Assembly: GCF_003550175.1 (NCBI RefSeq)
Contig: NZ_QXDF01000001.1
Location: forward strand, 1 to 64,000
Direction of reading: 5' to 3'
Source of the DNA: Dichotomicrobium thermohalophilum
Lineage (GTDB): Bacteria > Pseudomonadota > Alphaproteobacteria > Rhizobiales > Rhodomicrobiaceae
Length of the DNA stretch: 64,000 nucleotides
The notes beneath the pieces were generated by a model that was not told the DNA's origin, searched no databases, and worked only from the letters and a program-made list of their open reading frames with translations. The position numbers and the translations under genes were made by a program. This document shows, one piece after another, positions 36,018 to 44,241 of this stretch; position 1 is the first letter of the stretch; every line of letters begins with the position of its first letter.

Positions 36018-37307
36018 ATGGCCATCGCAGAACAAATTCCGCGTGAGAAGCAGGACCGCGCCGCCCGCCAGGCTCATCTCAAGCAACGTCTCGCCGAAAC
36101 CCGCGAACTCTCCACTCGCCTCGCCGGGCCGCTGTCCGATGAGGATCAGACCCCGCAGTCAATGGAAGACGCCAGCCCGACCAAATGGCACCTGGCGCAC
36201 ACGACGTGGTTCTTCGAGGAGCTGGTGCTTAAGGCGCACGCCGCGGGATACCGGGAATACGACCCGCGCTTCGCGTACTGCTTCAATTCTTACTACGAAA
36301 CCCTCGGCGAGCGGCACCCGCGCCCGCGCCGCGGAATGCTGACGCGCCCCACCTGCGCCGAGGTTCGCGCCTATCGGGCCTACGTCGACGACGCGATTAT
36401 GCGGATGTTTGAGGTCGATGAACTCTCGGACGAAGCGCTCGACCTGATCGAACTCGGCATCAATCACGAACAACAACATCAGGAACTGCTACTGACCGAC
36501 ATCCTCAGCCTGTTTGCGGTGCAACCGCTACGACCCGCCTACCGCGCCGAGACGGAGACCACGCAGGGCGAGACGCCACCGCTGGAATGGCTGAGTTTTG
36601 ACGGCGGCATCTTCGAGGTCGGGCACAAGGGCGACAGCTTCGCCTACGACAATGAGGGGCCGCGCCATGAACAGCTCATCCGCCCGTTCAAGCTGGCCCA
36701 TCGCCCCGTCACGAACGGTGAGTGGCTCGAATTCATGGCAGATGGCGGCTACGAGACCGCGACACTCTGGCTGTCTGACGGCTGGGCAACGGTAAACGCG
36801 GAGGGCTGGTGCGCGCCCTGCTATTGGGAAAAGCGCGATGGCGTCTGGCATCAGATGGGCCTCGGCGGTCTCGTACCCGTCGATCCGGCTCGCCCGGTCT
36901 GCCACATCAGCTATTACGAAGCCCAGGCCTTCGCGTTGTGGGCTGGCAAGCGCCTGCCCACCGAGTTCGAGTGGGAGATCGCCAGCCGTGACCTGCCCGA
37001 GCAGGGCAATACGATTGGCGCGGGGCTTCTCCGACCCGCCCCGACCCGCGCACCGGACGGCACCCTCCAGCAAATGTTCGGCGATGTGTGGGAGTGGACC
37101 TCCAGCGCCTACAGCGCCTATCCCGGCTTCAGCACCGCGCCGGGCGCCGTGGGCGAATACAACGGCAAGTTCATGTGCGGTCAGTACGTGCTGCGCGGCG
37201 GCTCGCTCGCCACGCCGGACGGGCATGTGCGGCGGACCTACCGCAACTTCTTCTATCCGCACCAGCGCTGGCAGTTCATGGGCCTGCGCCTCGCCTCGGA
37301 CGCGTAA
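36018..37307 (+). CDS. egtB: Hercynine oxygenase EgtB (ergothioneine biosynthesis)
   Basis: EgtB joins hercynine and a thiol substrate using iron and oxygen. The 429-residue protein has the DinB-like N-terminal domain with His61 (WHLAH) and the HX3HXE iron motif His150-Glu-Gln-Gln-His154-Gln-Glu156. The C-terminal formylglycine-generating-enzyme-like fold has WEIASRD, QMFGDVWEWT, VLRGGSLAT and RRTYRNFFYP. All three iron ligands are present. Whether gamma-glutamylcysteine or cysteine is the sulfur donor cannot be read here. GGAGG precedes the ATG, and egtD follows after 21 bases. No EgtA, EgtC or EgtE gene is in the window. Confidence 0.95.
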   Translation: MAIAEQIPREKQDRAARQAHLKQRLAETRELSTRLAGPLSDEDQTPQSMEDASPTKWHLAHTTWFFEELVLKAHAAGYREYDPRFAYCFNSYYETLGERHPRPRRGMLTRPTCAEVRAYRAYVDDAIMRMFEVDELSDEALDLIELGINHEQQHQELLLTDILSLFAVQPLRPAYRAETETTQGETPPLEWLSFDGGIFEVGHKGDSFAYDNEGPRHEQLIRPFKLAHRPVTNGEWLEFMADGGYETATLWLSDGWATVNAEGWCAPCYWEKRDGVWHQMGLGGLVPVDPARPVCHISYYEAQAFALWAGKRLPTEFEWEIASRDLPEQGNTIGAGLLRPAPTRAPDGTLQQMFGDVWEWTSSAYSAYPGFSTAPGAVGEYNGKFMCGQYVLRGGSLATPDGHVRRTYRNFFYPHQRWQFMGLRLASDA

Positions 37308-37328
37308 GACCCAACGGGGGAGCCGAAC

Positions 37329-38285
37329 ATGCAGACAATCGCTCAGGCCCAGGCCACCATCCAGGATGATTTCGCAACGGAAGTGCTGAACGGCCTGAGC
37401 CGCCGGCCGCGCTCTATCCCCTGCCGCTTTCTTTATGACGCGCGCGGGTCCGAGCTTTTCGAGCAGATCACCGGTCTTGAGGAGTATTACCCGACCCGCA
37501 CCGAGATCGGCCTGCTGGAGCGTCACGCGGACGACATCGCCGAGATGGCCGGCGAGGACGTGGCGATCGTCGAGTTCGGCTCCGGCTCCAGCCGCAAGAC
37601 GGAAATTCTGATCGCCGCGCTGCCGGAGTTGGACGCGTATGTCGCGATCGATATCTCGGCAGCGGCCCTCTCGGAAGCGGCGATCCGGCTTCGTGAACGA
37701 TTCCCCGGGCTGGAGGTCATCACCGTGACGGGCGACTTCAACGATGCGATCGACCTGCCGGACAAGCTGATCCGCACGCGAAAGCTGGGTTTCTTCCCCG
37801 GCTCAACGATCGGAAATCTGGGCAAGAACGAAGCGATCGGCTTCCTCAAAACCGCCCGCGAACTGCTGGGCGCGGACGGCGCGCTGCTGATCGGAGTCGA
37901 TCTGAAGAAGGACGAGTCGATCCTTGTGCCCGCCTACGACGACAGCGAAGGCGTGACGGCCGCGTTCAACCTCAACCTCTTGACGCGCATCAACCGAGAA
38001 CTGGGCGGCACCTTCGACCTCGCCAAATTTGCCCACGAGGCGATCTACAACGCCGAGGCCGGTCGGATGGAAATCTACATCACCAGCCGCGAAGATCAGG
38101 AGGTTACAGTGCTCGGCCAGCCCTTCTCCTTCGCGCGCGGCGAGCGCATCCACACCGAGAACTCCCACAAATACGCGCTTGCCGACATTGCCGCGATGGC
38201 GGAGGCCGCGGGCTGGACCCATGCCCGCGCCTGGGTGGATGACAACAACCTCTTCAGCGTCAACATGCTCACGCAGGCGGGTTAG
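37329..38285 (+). CDS. egtD: L-histidine N-alpha-methyltransferase EgtD
   Basis: EgtD trimethylates histidine with SAM to form hercynine, the first step of ergothioneine synthesis. The 318-residue protein has the N-terminal histidine-binding part (SIPCRFLYDARGSELFEQI), the SAM motif VEFGSGSSRKTEIL near residue 80, and the family segment FFPGSTIGNL. The C-terminal region has Tyr and Glu positions typical of EgtD. It shares a transcript with egtB. Its stop overlaps the stop of the convergent Cache gene within TTAG (38282-38285), so the two transcripts converge with no terminator between. Confidence 0.95.
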   Translation: MQTIAQAQATIQDDFATEVLNGLSRRPRSIPCRFLYDARGSELFEQITGLEEYYPTRTEIGLLERHADDIAEMAGEDVAIVEFGSGSSRKTEILIAALPELDAYVAIDISAAALSEAAIRLRERFPGLEVITVTGDFNDAIDLPDKLIRTRKLGFFPGSTIGNLGKNEAIGFLKTARELLGADGALLIGVDLKKDESILVPAYDDSEGVTAAFNLNLLTRINRELGGTFDLAKFAHEAIYNAEAGRMEIYITSREDQEVTVLGQPFSFARGERIHTENSHKYALADIAAMAEAAGWTHARAWVDDNNLFSVNMLTQAG

Positions 38286-39457
38286 CCCGACGCGGACCCG
38301 CGATCCTTGTCACGCAGGCGCCGCTCAGCCGACGCATCGTTCGAATCGCTCATATGGGACGGCTGCCCGCTGCCATCGATCGGGATGAAATGGGCTTGCA
38401 GCCGCACCAGCGCGGTCGAGAGCTTCTGCGCTTCATGGAAGGACTGCTCGTCGGGCGGCTGACCGTTCACATCGCCACGCGCCAGCGCCCACGCGAAATC
38501 CGCCAGCCGACGCATGGTAGCGGCAATGCCCTGGAGGAACAGCAGAAGGATGCCGAAGGTCGCGGCCACCCCGATCCCCAACGCGATCCAGAAATGCCGA
38601 AGCAGCCAGTGCACCGGCTGCAAGGCCAGGGCGGCATCCTTTCGGATGACGAGCCGCCATCCAAAGCTGGGCAGATCGCGGTAGTCAATCTCTGGAACGG
38701 TGACGGTGACGTAGCGTTTACCGTCCGGCCAGGTTTCGATCCGCGCGGTCGGCTCAAGGCGGCTATCGGGCGCGACGGTGCTCAGCCGCAGGCTTTCGCC
38801 CTCCAGGCCTTGGGGGCCGAAAAGCACCTGCCGGTCCGCGCTCAGCAGCAGGCTCTGCGCGTCATCGGCGCCAAAGCCCGCGAGGATGCTGCGCACTTCG
38901 TCCCAGTCGAAATGCGCGCCCAGGACGCCGACGGTGTGCCCCTCTTCGTCGCGGATTGGCGCGGCAAAGTCGAACATGCGCTCCGTGGCGGCCTGAGGCG
39001 GCAGCATCGCGGCCAGCCCGGGATCGCGGTGATAATCCCCGGCGAAGGAGCCATGCAGGCCGCTCTCGAACCACGGCCTGCCGCTGACCCGCTGCCCTTC
39101 GCGGACGCCGGATGACGCGGCATAGACCCTGCCGTCGGTTCGCGCGATACCTAGCCAAAGATAGCGCTGATCTGTCTCGACGATCCGCGTGAGAAGTTCC
39201 CGCAGCTGGATCGGATCGTCCATGCGGACCGTATCCGCGAGCCGGGTAATATTCCGCCATGGCAGATAAAGCTGCCGCGCAAGGGCATGAGCTTGAAGCC
39301 GGCCGCGCTCCTTCAGGCTGTTCAGCACGAGCGCTTCACCGACTCCGGCCAGCCTGAACGTATACACCAAACCGAACAAAAGCAGCGGGCAGATCAGCGC
39401 CAGGATAAGCACCAGCACAAGCCAGCGCCGCAACGAGAGGGGCTGCGTATCGGTCAT
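38282..39457 (-). CDS. Orphan double-Cache sensor membrane protein
   Basis: This 391-residue protein has an N-terminal membrane helix (residues 11-33), a periplasmic double-Cache region of about 240 residues (RYLWLGIARTDGRVYAASSG, RMFDFAAPIRDEEGHTVGVL), and a second membrane helix (WIALGIGVAATFGILLLFLQ). A HAMP-like stub and a short tail follow, with no GGDEF, EAL, kinase or chemotaxis domain. Cache domains bind small ligands. It overlaps the GT2 synthase gene by 4 bases (ATGA), so it probably acts in the same system, perhaps by directly touching the synthase. That link is inferred. Confidence 0.8.
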   Translation of the reverse strand: MTDTQPLSLRRWLVLVLILALICPLLLFGLVYTFRLAGVGEALVLNSLKERGRLQAHALARQLYLPWRNITRLADTVRMDDPIQLRELLTRIVETDQRYLWLGIARTDGRVYAASSGVREGQRVSGRPWFESGLHGSFAGDYHRDPGLAAMLPPQAATERMFDFAAPIRDEEGHTVGVLGAHFDWDEVRSILAGFGADDAQSLLLSADRQVLFGPQGLEGESLRLSTVAPDSRLEPTARIETWPDGKRYVTVTVPEIDYRDLPSFGWRLVIRKDAALALQPVHWLLRHFWIALGIGVAATFGILLLFLQGIAATMRRLADFAWALARGDVNGQPPDEQSFHEAQKLSTALVRLQAHFIPIDGSGQPSHMSDSNDASAERRLRDKDRGSASG

Positions 39458-41448
39458 GGCCGCCTCCGCGCGTCGAGTTCCGGCGCGAGGATCCGGCGCC
39501 CCAGCCCCGCGAGAATCTGGCCGATCCGGCCTTCAACGGTCCCGGGCGCCCCGCCCGAGGTGTGCAGCTTGTGAACAAGCCGGTCGTGTTGCGCATCGGT
39601 CGCAAACAGGCGCAGGGCATAGCCATCCTGGTAAAATGCAGCAACTTCCGCGCGGATCGCGCCGACATCATCGACGCGCAGCTCAACCAGTTGATGCTCC
39701 CGCAAGCCGGGCGCGGCGCGCACGCGCGCCTCGGCCGGTTCGATCGTCATGATCCAGGCCGGCAAGACTTCGCCACCCGTCAAGATCGCCGCGGCTTCGA
39801 CATGGGGGCGCAGCGTATGGCCATAGCGCGGCAGTTCCACGCAGGTAAACGCCGCGAGGATCAGCACGACAAGGTTGTACAGCGTCCAGAACAGGATCAC
39901 CGCCACCCCGTCGCCCGCATACTGGCCGGGGTTGTAGTCGGTCAGCATCGGCAGCCACAGCCCGAACACCGTGAGCGCCATCAGCAGCAGGAACGGCCGC
40001 GCGAGTTGCCACTGGATCACCCGCTCGCCGCGGTGCCCGCCCTTGTCCGTCACCTTGAACTTGTGCGGTCCGGAGGTCAGCAGGCCCGTCCAAACGGCGC
40101 GCGTGATGGGCCAGGCAGCGACAAGCTGCGCCACATCCGTCACGAACGGTATGATAAGCCCGCGCGACAGCCAGTTCAGCGCGATCAGGTTCGCGACGTA
40201 GGCCGGGCCGAAATAGTTGAGCACATCGGCAACATCCGCGTCGACCGCGAGAATGCCGAAATACCAGTAGAGCAACGGCACCACGATCGCTGCGATGCGG
40301 AAGGAAAACGTCGTGCTCCAGAACAACAGGGAGTCGAGAACGCTGATCCGGTGGCGCAAGCTCAGTCTGTGACCCACGCCCAAGGGATTGTAACCCCCGC
40401 GCACGATCTGCATCATGCCAAGGCACCAGCGCGCCCGCTGGGTGATGTATTCCGGCAGCCCTTCGGCGGCGAGCCCTTCCGTCAGCGCCTCGTTCAGATA
40501 GACCGTCCTGTAGCCATGCTCGGCAAAGCGCAGGCTGAGGAGGAAGTCCTCCGTCACGCTTTCCGTCGGCACGCCGCCGATCTCTTCCAGTGCGCTGGCG
40601 CGGATCAGCGACGAGGTGCCGCAGCAGATGGCGATACCCCAGGCGTCGCGCGCGGGCTGCACGTGATTGAAGAAGAAGCGTTGCTCGTCCGGGCAGACAT
40701 CGGTCACGCCGAGATTGTGCTGGATCGGGTCGGGATTGAAAAAATGCTGCGGTGTCTGGACGAGCGCTACCGCGGGGTCGTGGAACAGGCTGACGGCGCG
40801 GTGCAGAAACTGGCGATGCGGAACGAAATCCGCATCGAGAACCGCGATGAAGTCAGGCGCGTCGGCGGCCTGGCTGCGCAGGGTAAAGGCGTGATTGATG
40901 TTGCCGGCCTTGGCGTGCGCGTTGTCCTGTCGGGTGATGTAGCCGACGCCCTTCTCGGCGCAAAGCGCCCTAAGCCAGTCACGCTGCCCGTCATCCAGCA
41001 CAAAGGTCCGGGCATTCGAGTAAGTGGTTGCCTGCGCCCCGGCAATTGTGCGCTGCAGGACGTCGGAGTCCTCATTATAGGTGGCGATGAAGACGTCGAT
41101 GCGGGGCGGATCGCGATCACCCCACCAGCCCTGAAACTGGTTGGCCTCTTGATGGCGATCCCTACTGCGCGAAAGAATGAGCGCGGCGATCGTCGAGGAG
41201 GCCATCGCCAAAGCCTCCAGACTTGCGAAGCTCCAGGCCACGACGCTGTCGATCTCGAAGGCCAGCGGCGGGATGGTGCTGCCAAAGCGCCAGGCGATAT
41301 AGCGCCAGCTCAGTATGATGACGACGGCCATCAGGACCGCGCGAAGCCACGGATTGTCACGCCGGCAATAGGGAAGCACGAGACACGCGAAGCCGACGAT
41401 CGCCAGTGTCAGGCCGAGATTGGCGAGGTACTCGTTGAAAACCAGCAT
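39454..41448 (-). CDS. Processive GT2 glycosyltransferase, BgsA-like
   Basis: This 664-residue membrane synthase has two or three N-terminal helices, a GT2 catalytic domain (Asp-Asp-Gly 152-154, DAD 205-207, TED 299-301, QRARW 337-341), then several C-terminal helices. These are the motifs of cellulose-synthase-like enzymes. The about 125-residue C-terminus is not a PilZ domain. Length, C-terminal tail and the adjacent membrane-fusion protein resemble BgsA of Sinorhizobium, which makes mixed-linkage (1-3)(1-4)-beta-glucan and binds cyclic-di-GMP at its C-terminus. No BcsB, BcsC or BcsZ is seen. GAGAGG precedes the ATG. Confidence 0.82.
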   Translation of the reverse strand: MLVFNEYLANLGLTLAIVGFACLVLPYCRRDNPWLRAVLMAVVIILSWRYIAWRFGSTIPPLAFEIDSVVAWSFASLEALAMASSTIAALILSRSRDRHQEANQFQGWWGDRDPPRIDVFIATYNEDSDVLQRTIAGAQATTYSNARTFVLDDGQRDWLRALCAEKGVGYITRQDNAHAKAGNINHAFTLRSQAADAPDFIAVLDADFVPHRQFLHRAVSLFHDPAVALVQTPQHFFNPDPIQHNLGVTDVCPDEQRFFFNHVQPARDAWGIAICCGTSSLIRASALEEIGGVPTESVTEDFLLSLRFAEHGYRTVYLNEALTEGLAAEGLPEYITQRARWCLGMMQIVRGGYNPLGVGHRLSLRHRISVLDSLLFWSTTFSFRIAAIVVPLLYWYFGILAVDADVADVLNYFGPAYVANLIALNWLSRGLIIPFVTDVAQLVAAWPITRAVWTGLLTSGPHKFKVTDKGGHRGERVIQWQLARPFLLLMALTVFGLWLPMLTDYNPGQYAGDGVAVILFWTLYNLVVLILAAFTCVELPRYGHTLRPHVEAAAILTGGEVLPAWIMTIEPAEARVRAAPGLREHQLVELRVDDVGAIRAEVAAFYQDGYALRLFATDAQHDRLVHKLHTSGGAPGTVEGRIGQILAGLGRRILAPELDARRRP

Positions 41449-41463
41449 GTCAGCCTCTCGCGC

Positions 41464-42663
41464 TCACAACCCTAGCCGCATGAGCAGCGAATCCGCTGCG
41501 TTGAGCGGCGAGTGTGCGAAAACCACCCGCCCGGTCCGCCCCACCATGCAGCCCGTGTCGCGCTTGAAGTTGAGGTCCGGGACTTTCAGGAGCACGTCAT
41601 AGCGCTCCAGTTGCTCCGGCCCGGGGGCGATGGCCAGCTTGTCATAGCGTCCGCCGGCGCCCGAGCCTGCCAGCCGTGTGACAGTGGCTTGATATGACCG
41701 CTCGCCGCCGCGCAAGCGGAACTGTGCCGCGTCACCGCGCTTCAGCCCATTGTAGAGCCGCTCGCTCACGCCCGCCGTTACCATCACCGTGTCGCAGTCG
41801 ACGACGCGCAGCAGGTCCTGGCCCTTCCGGACCGTTTCGCCACTATTGGCCAGAAAGTCCCAGACGACCCCGTTGACCGGCGAGACCAGCTCGGCGCGCG
41901 ACAGGCGCGCAAGGCGGACCCGTTCCACATCGAGCTGGGTTTCAAGTTGTTTCTTCTGCTCGCGCAGGCTTTCCAGTTCCGCGTCGAGCCGCTTCAGGCG
42001 CAGTTCCAGTTCCTTGATGCGCTGCTGGGAATAAGGGGCGTCATTGTAGGAGTCGCCGAGGAAGGTGCCCTGCCGCGCGGCCGACAACTCGACTTGAAGA
42101 AAGGCCTTCTTTTGGCGCACAGCCTCGGTATCCTTGACCGCGACCTCGTAGTTTGACTTAGCCTCCTCCAGATTGGCCGCCGACATGACGCCGCGCGACC
42201 GCAGCTTCTGCGCGCGCTTATGAGCCTGCAACGCCTCGCGCTCGCGCGCTTCGGCTGCTTCGATCCGTGCTCTCGCCTCCTCGATACGTGCCCGAAGCTG
42301 GTCGATGCGCCCGCGCTTGTAGGACGCGACCTGTGTGTCAAGCGCCTTGCGGGCGGCTTTCGTGTCCCGCTGTTGGGCCTTCACCTTGCGGATTTCGGCT
42401 GCAAGCCGCGCCCGGCGGTTTGACAGGTCCGAAAGACGGGAGTTGTCGACGCGGTCGTTTTTGATATCTCCCAGGCGCTGGCGCCGGCGGATCACCCTGC
42501 CGATCTGGTCGAATGCGAAGGTGACGGTGCCGTCAATGGGGGCGCGGATCGTAGTCAGTCGGGCATTGACGGTGGCATTTGCACTGACGCCCGCCAGGTG
42601 TTCGCCAACGACGATATAAAGCCCCGCAACAAGTGCGAGGATCCCGAGAGCGACGCGTAACAT
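41464..42663 (-). CDS. HlyD-like membrane-fusion protein, BgsB-like
   Basis: This 399-residue protein has one N-terminal membrane helix (residues 4-22) and a periplasmic HlyD/Alg44-type fold. The first lipoyl-like half (RLTTIRAPIDGTVTFAFDQI) leads into long coiled-coil helices (residues 85-235), then the second half (ELVSPVNGVVWDFLANSGETV). Such proteins couple an inner-membrane synthase to polymer export. It is the first gene of membrane fusion - GT2 - Cache, with 15 bases before the GT2 start. The BgsB comparison rests on gene order and size. Confidence 0.8.
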   Translation of the reverse strand: MLRVALGILALVAGLYIVVGEHLAGVSANATVNARLTTIRAPIDGTVTFAFDQIGRVIRRRQRLGDIKNDRVDNSRLSDLSNRRARLAAEIRKVKAQQRDTKAARKALDTQVASYKRGRIDQLRARIEEARARIEAAEAREREALQAHKRAQKLRSRGVMSAANLEEAKSNYEVAVKDTEAVRQKKAFLQVELSAARQGTFLGDSYNDAPYSQQRIKELELRLKRLDAELESLREQKKQLETQLDVERVRLARLSRAELVSPVNGVVWDFLANSGETVRKGQDLLRVVDCDTVMVTAGVSERLYNGLKRGDAAQFRLRGGERSYQATVTRLAGSGAGGRYDKLAIAPGPEQLERYDVLLKVPDLNFKRDTGCMVGRTGRVVFAHSPLNAADSLLMRLGL

Positions 42664-42786
42664 CGTTTCGTTTCCGCATCCCCATCGCTATACAACTTAT
42701 CGCTGTAGAGTTAAGGCGGGGTTAGACACGCGCGAAATCAGTAAAGTGATGATCGCACATCTATGTGAGCTTGGGGCGCGTGGGTC

Positions 42787-44241
42787 TCAGAAGCCCCCGA
42801 AGAGGCTGGCGAGCAGGATGACTGCTATGAGCGCGATCAGGGGGCCCACAATCGCGGCCATGAAGATATCGCCGTAAGCCTGTCTGTGGTCGAGCTTACA
42901 GATGCTCAGCACGGTGATGACCGCGCCGTTGTGCGGTAGCACGTCGAGTGTGCCGGATGCGATCGAGGTGACGCGGTGCATCGCCTCCAACGAGATGTTC
43001 TGCGCCTCGGCAAGCTGCACATAGGTCGGCCCGAGCGTTTCCAGCGCGATGCTCATGCCCCCCGAAGCCGAGCCGGTGATGGCGCTGAGCAGGTTGACGG
43101 CCACCGCCAGCGAGACCAGCGGGTTCAAATCGCCCAGGGCCAGTAGCGCGTCGCTGATAATCTCGAACGCCGGAAGCGCCGCGATGACCGCGCCAAAGCC
43201 GACAAGGCTCGCCGTCGCGGCGATCGGGAGGACGGACGCGTTCGCACCCTCGTCCAGGCTGGCCTGAAGACGGGTCAGCCGCGACCAGTTCAGCCCGACG
43301 ATCAGCAGGATTGCCGCCACCAGCGCGACGATAATCGCCCAGACGCCACGCACCGCGTCAATGTCGGTCGCGCCGAATTTCGGCTGAGCGAGATAGGTCG
43401 TGTCCATGGCCGGAACAACGAACTGGATGAACAGCAGGTTGACCAGAACGACCGCCACGACCGGCGCTATCGCCGCCGGAAAGGAGGGCGGCGCGGCCTC
43501 CGTTGGCGTCCCCAGCGGCAGTTCGCGGATGTCGTAGCCGTCGCGCACCGCGCCCTCGCGCATCATCAGATCGCTTTCGGGCACCGCATCGTCGTGTTCC
43601 CCGTAGCCTTCGCCCCTGGACCCAGCGCGGGCGCGCTGCCGGTTCAACCACCACATGCCAAAAGCCAGCATGATGAGCGCGGCGATGATGCCGAGGCCGG
43701 GCGCCGCGAAGGCCGTCGTGCCGAAGAACGGCATCGGGATCGCGTTCTGGATGGCCGGACTGCCGGGCAATGCCGACATGGTGAAACTGAACGAGCCGAG
43801 CGCCAGGCTTGCAGGGATCAGCCGCTTCGGAATATCCGCATCGCGGAACAGAGATGCGGCAATCGGATAAATCGCAAAGGCGACGACGAACAGCGAGACG
43901 CCGCCATAGGTCAACACAGCACAGCACAGCACGACGGCAAGGATCGCCTGCTCCGGCCCGAGCCAGCGGATGACCGTGTTGGCGATCGCTGTGGCCGAGC
44001 CGCTGTCATCCATCAGCTTGCCGAAGATCGCGCCGAGCAGGAACAGCGGAAAGAAGGCGATGATGAAATCGCCCATGTTCGACATGAAGATCTGCGTATA
44101 CGCCGCCAGAACCGGTAGCCCGCCGGTGACGAGGGCGGTCAGCACGGCGATACCCGGCGCGAGGATCAACAGCGTGATCCCGCGATAAGCGAGATACATC
44201 AGCAGGACGAGGGCCAGAAAGACGATCAAGACGTCGATCAT
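42787..44241 (-). CDS. GntP-family-like permease
   Basis: This 484-residue inner-membrane protein has 11-13 hydrophobic helices. Diagnostic parts are LILAPGIAVLTALVTGGLPVL, GAIFGKLMDDSGSATAIANT, ALPGSPAIQNAIPMPFFGT and the C-terminal VLPHNGAVITVL. These fit the GntP/CitMHS-like carboxylate carriers. The substrate is unknown; in rhizobia similar permeases sit near 3-hydroxybutyrate genes, which gives a weak hint. The ATG overlaps the stop of the patatin gene (ATGA). The ATG at 44241 is preferred over an upstream reading from 44424 inside the patatin gene. Confidence 0.85.
   Translation of the reverse strand: MIDVLIVFLALVLLMYLAYRGITLLILAPGIAVLTALVTGGLPVLAAYTQIFMSNMGDFIIAFFPLFLLGAIFGKLMDDSGSATAIANTVIRWLGPEQAILAVVLCCAVLTYGGVSLFVVAFAIYPIAASLFRDADIPKRLIPASLALGSFSFTMSALPGSPAIQNAIPMPFFGTTAFAAPGLGIIAALIMLAFGMWWLNRQRARAGSRGEGYGEHDDAVPESDLMMREGAVRDGYDIRELPLGTPTEAAPPSFPAAIAPVVAVVLVNLLFIQFVVPAMDTTYLAQPKFGATDIDAVRGVWAIIVALVAAILLIVGLNWSRLTRLQASLDEGANASVLPIAATASLVGFGAVIAALPAFEIISDALLALGDLNPLVSLAVAVNLLSAITGSASGGMSIALETLGPTYVQLAEAQNISLEAMHRVTSIASGTLDVLPHNGAVITVLSICKLDHRQAYGDIFMAAIVGPLIALIAVILLASLFGGF

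Noticed and set aside
35721-36086. 121-codon minus-strand open frame upstream of egtB
   Set aside because: Arg/Cys-rich composition, overlaps the egtB start and has no homologous look.
39562-41475. 637-codon open frame opposite the GT2 synthase
   Set aside because: Antisense shadow of a gene with intact catalytic motifs; no recognisable domain.
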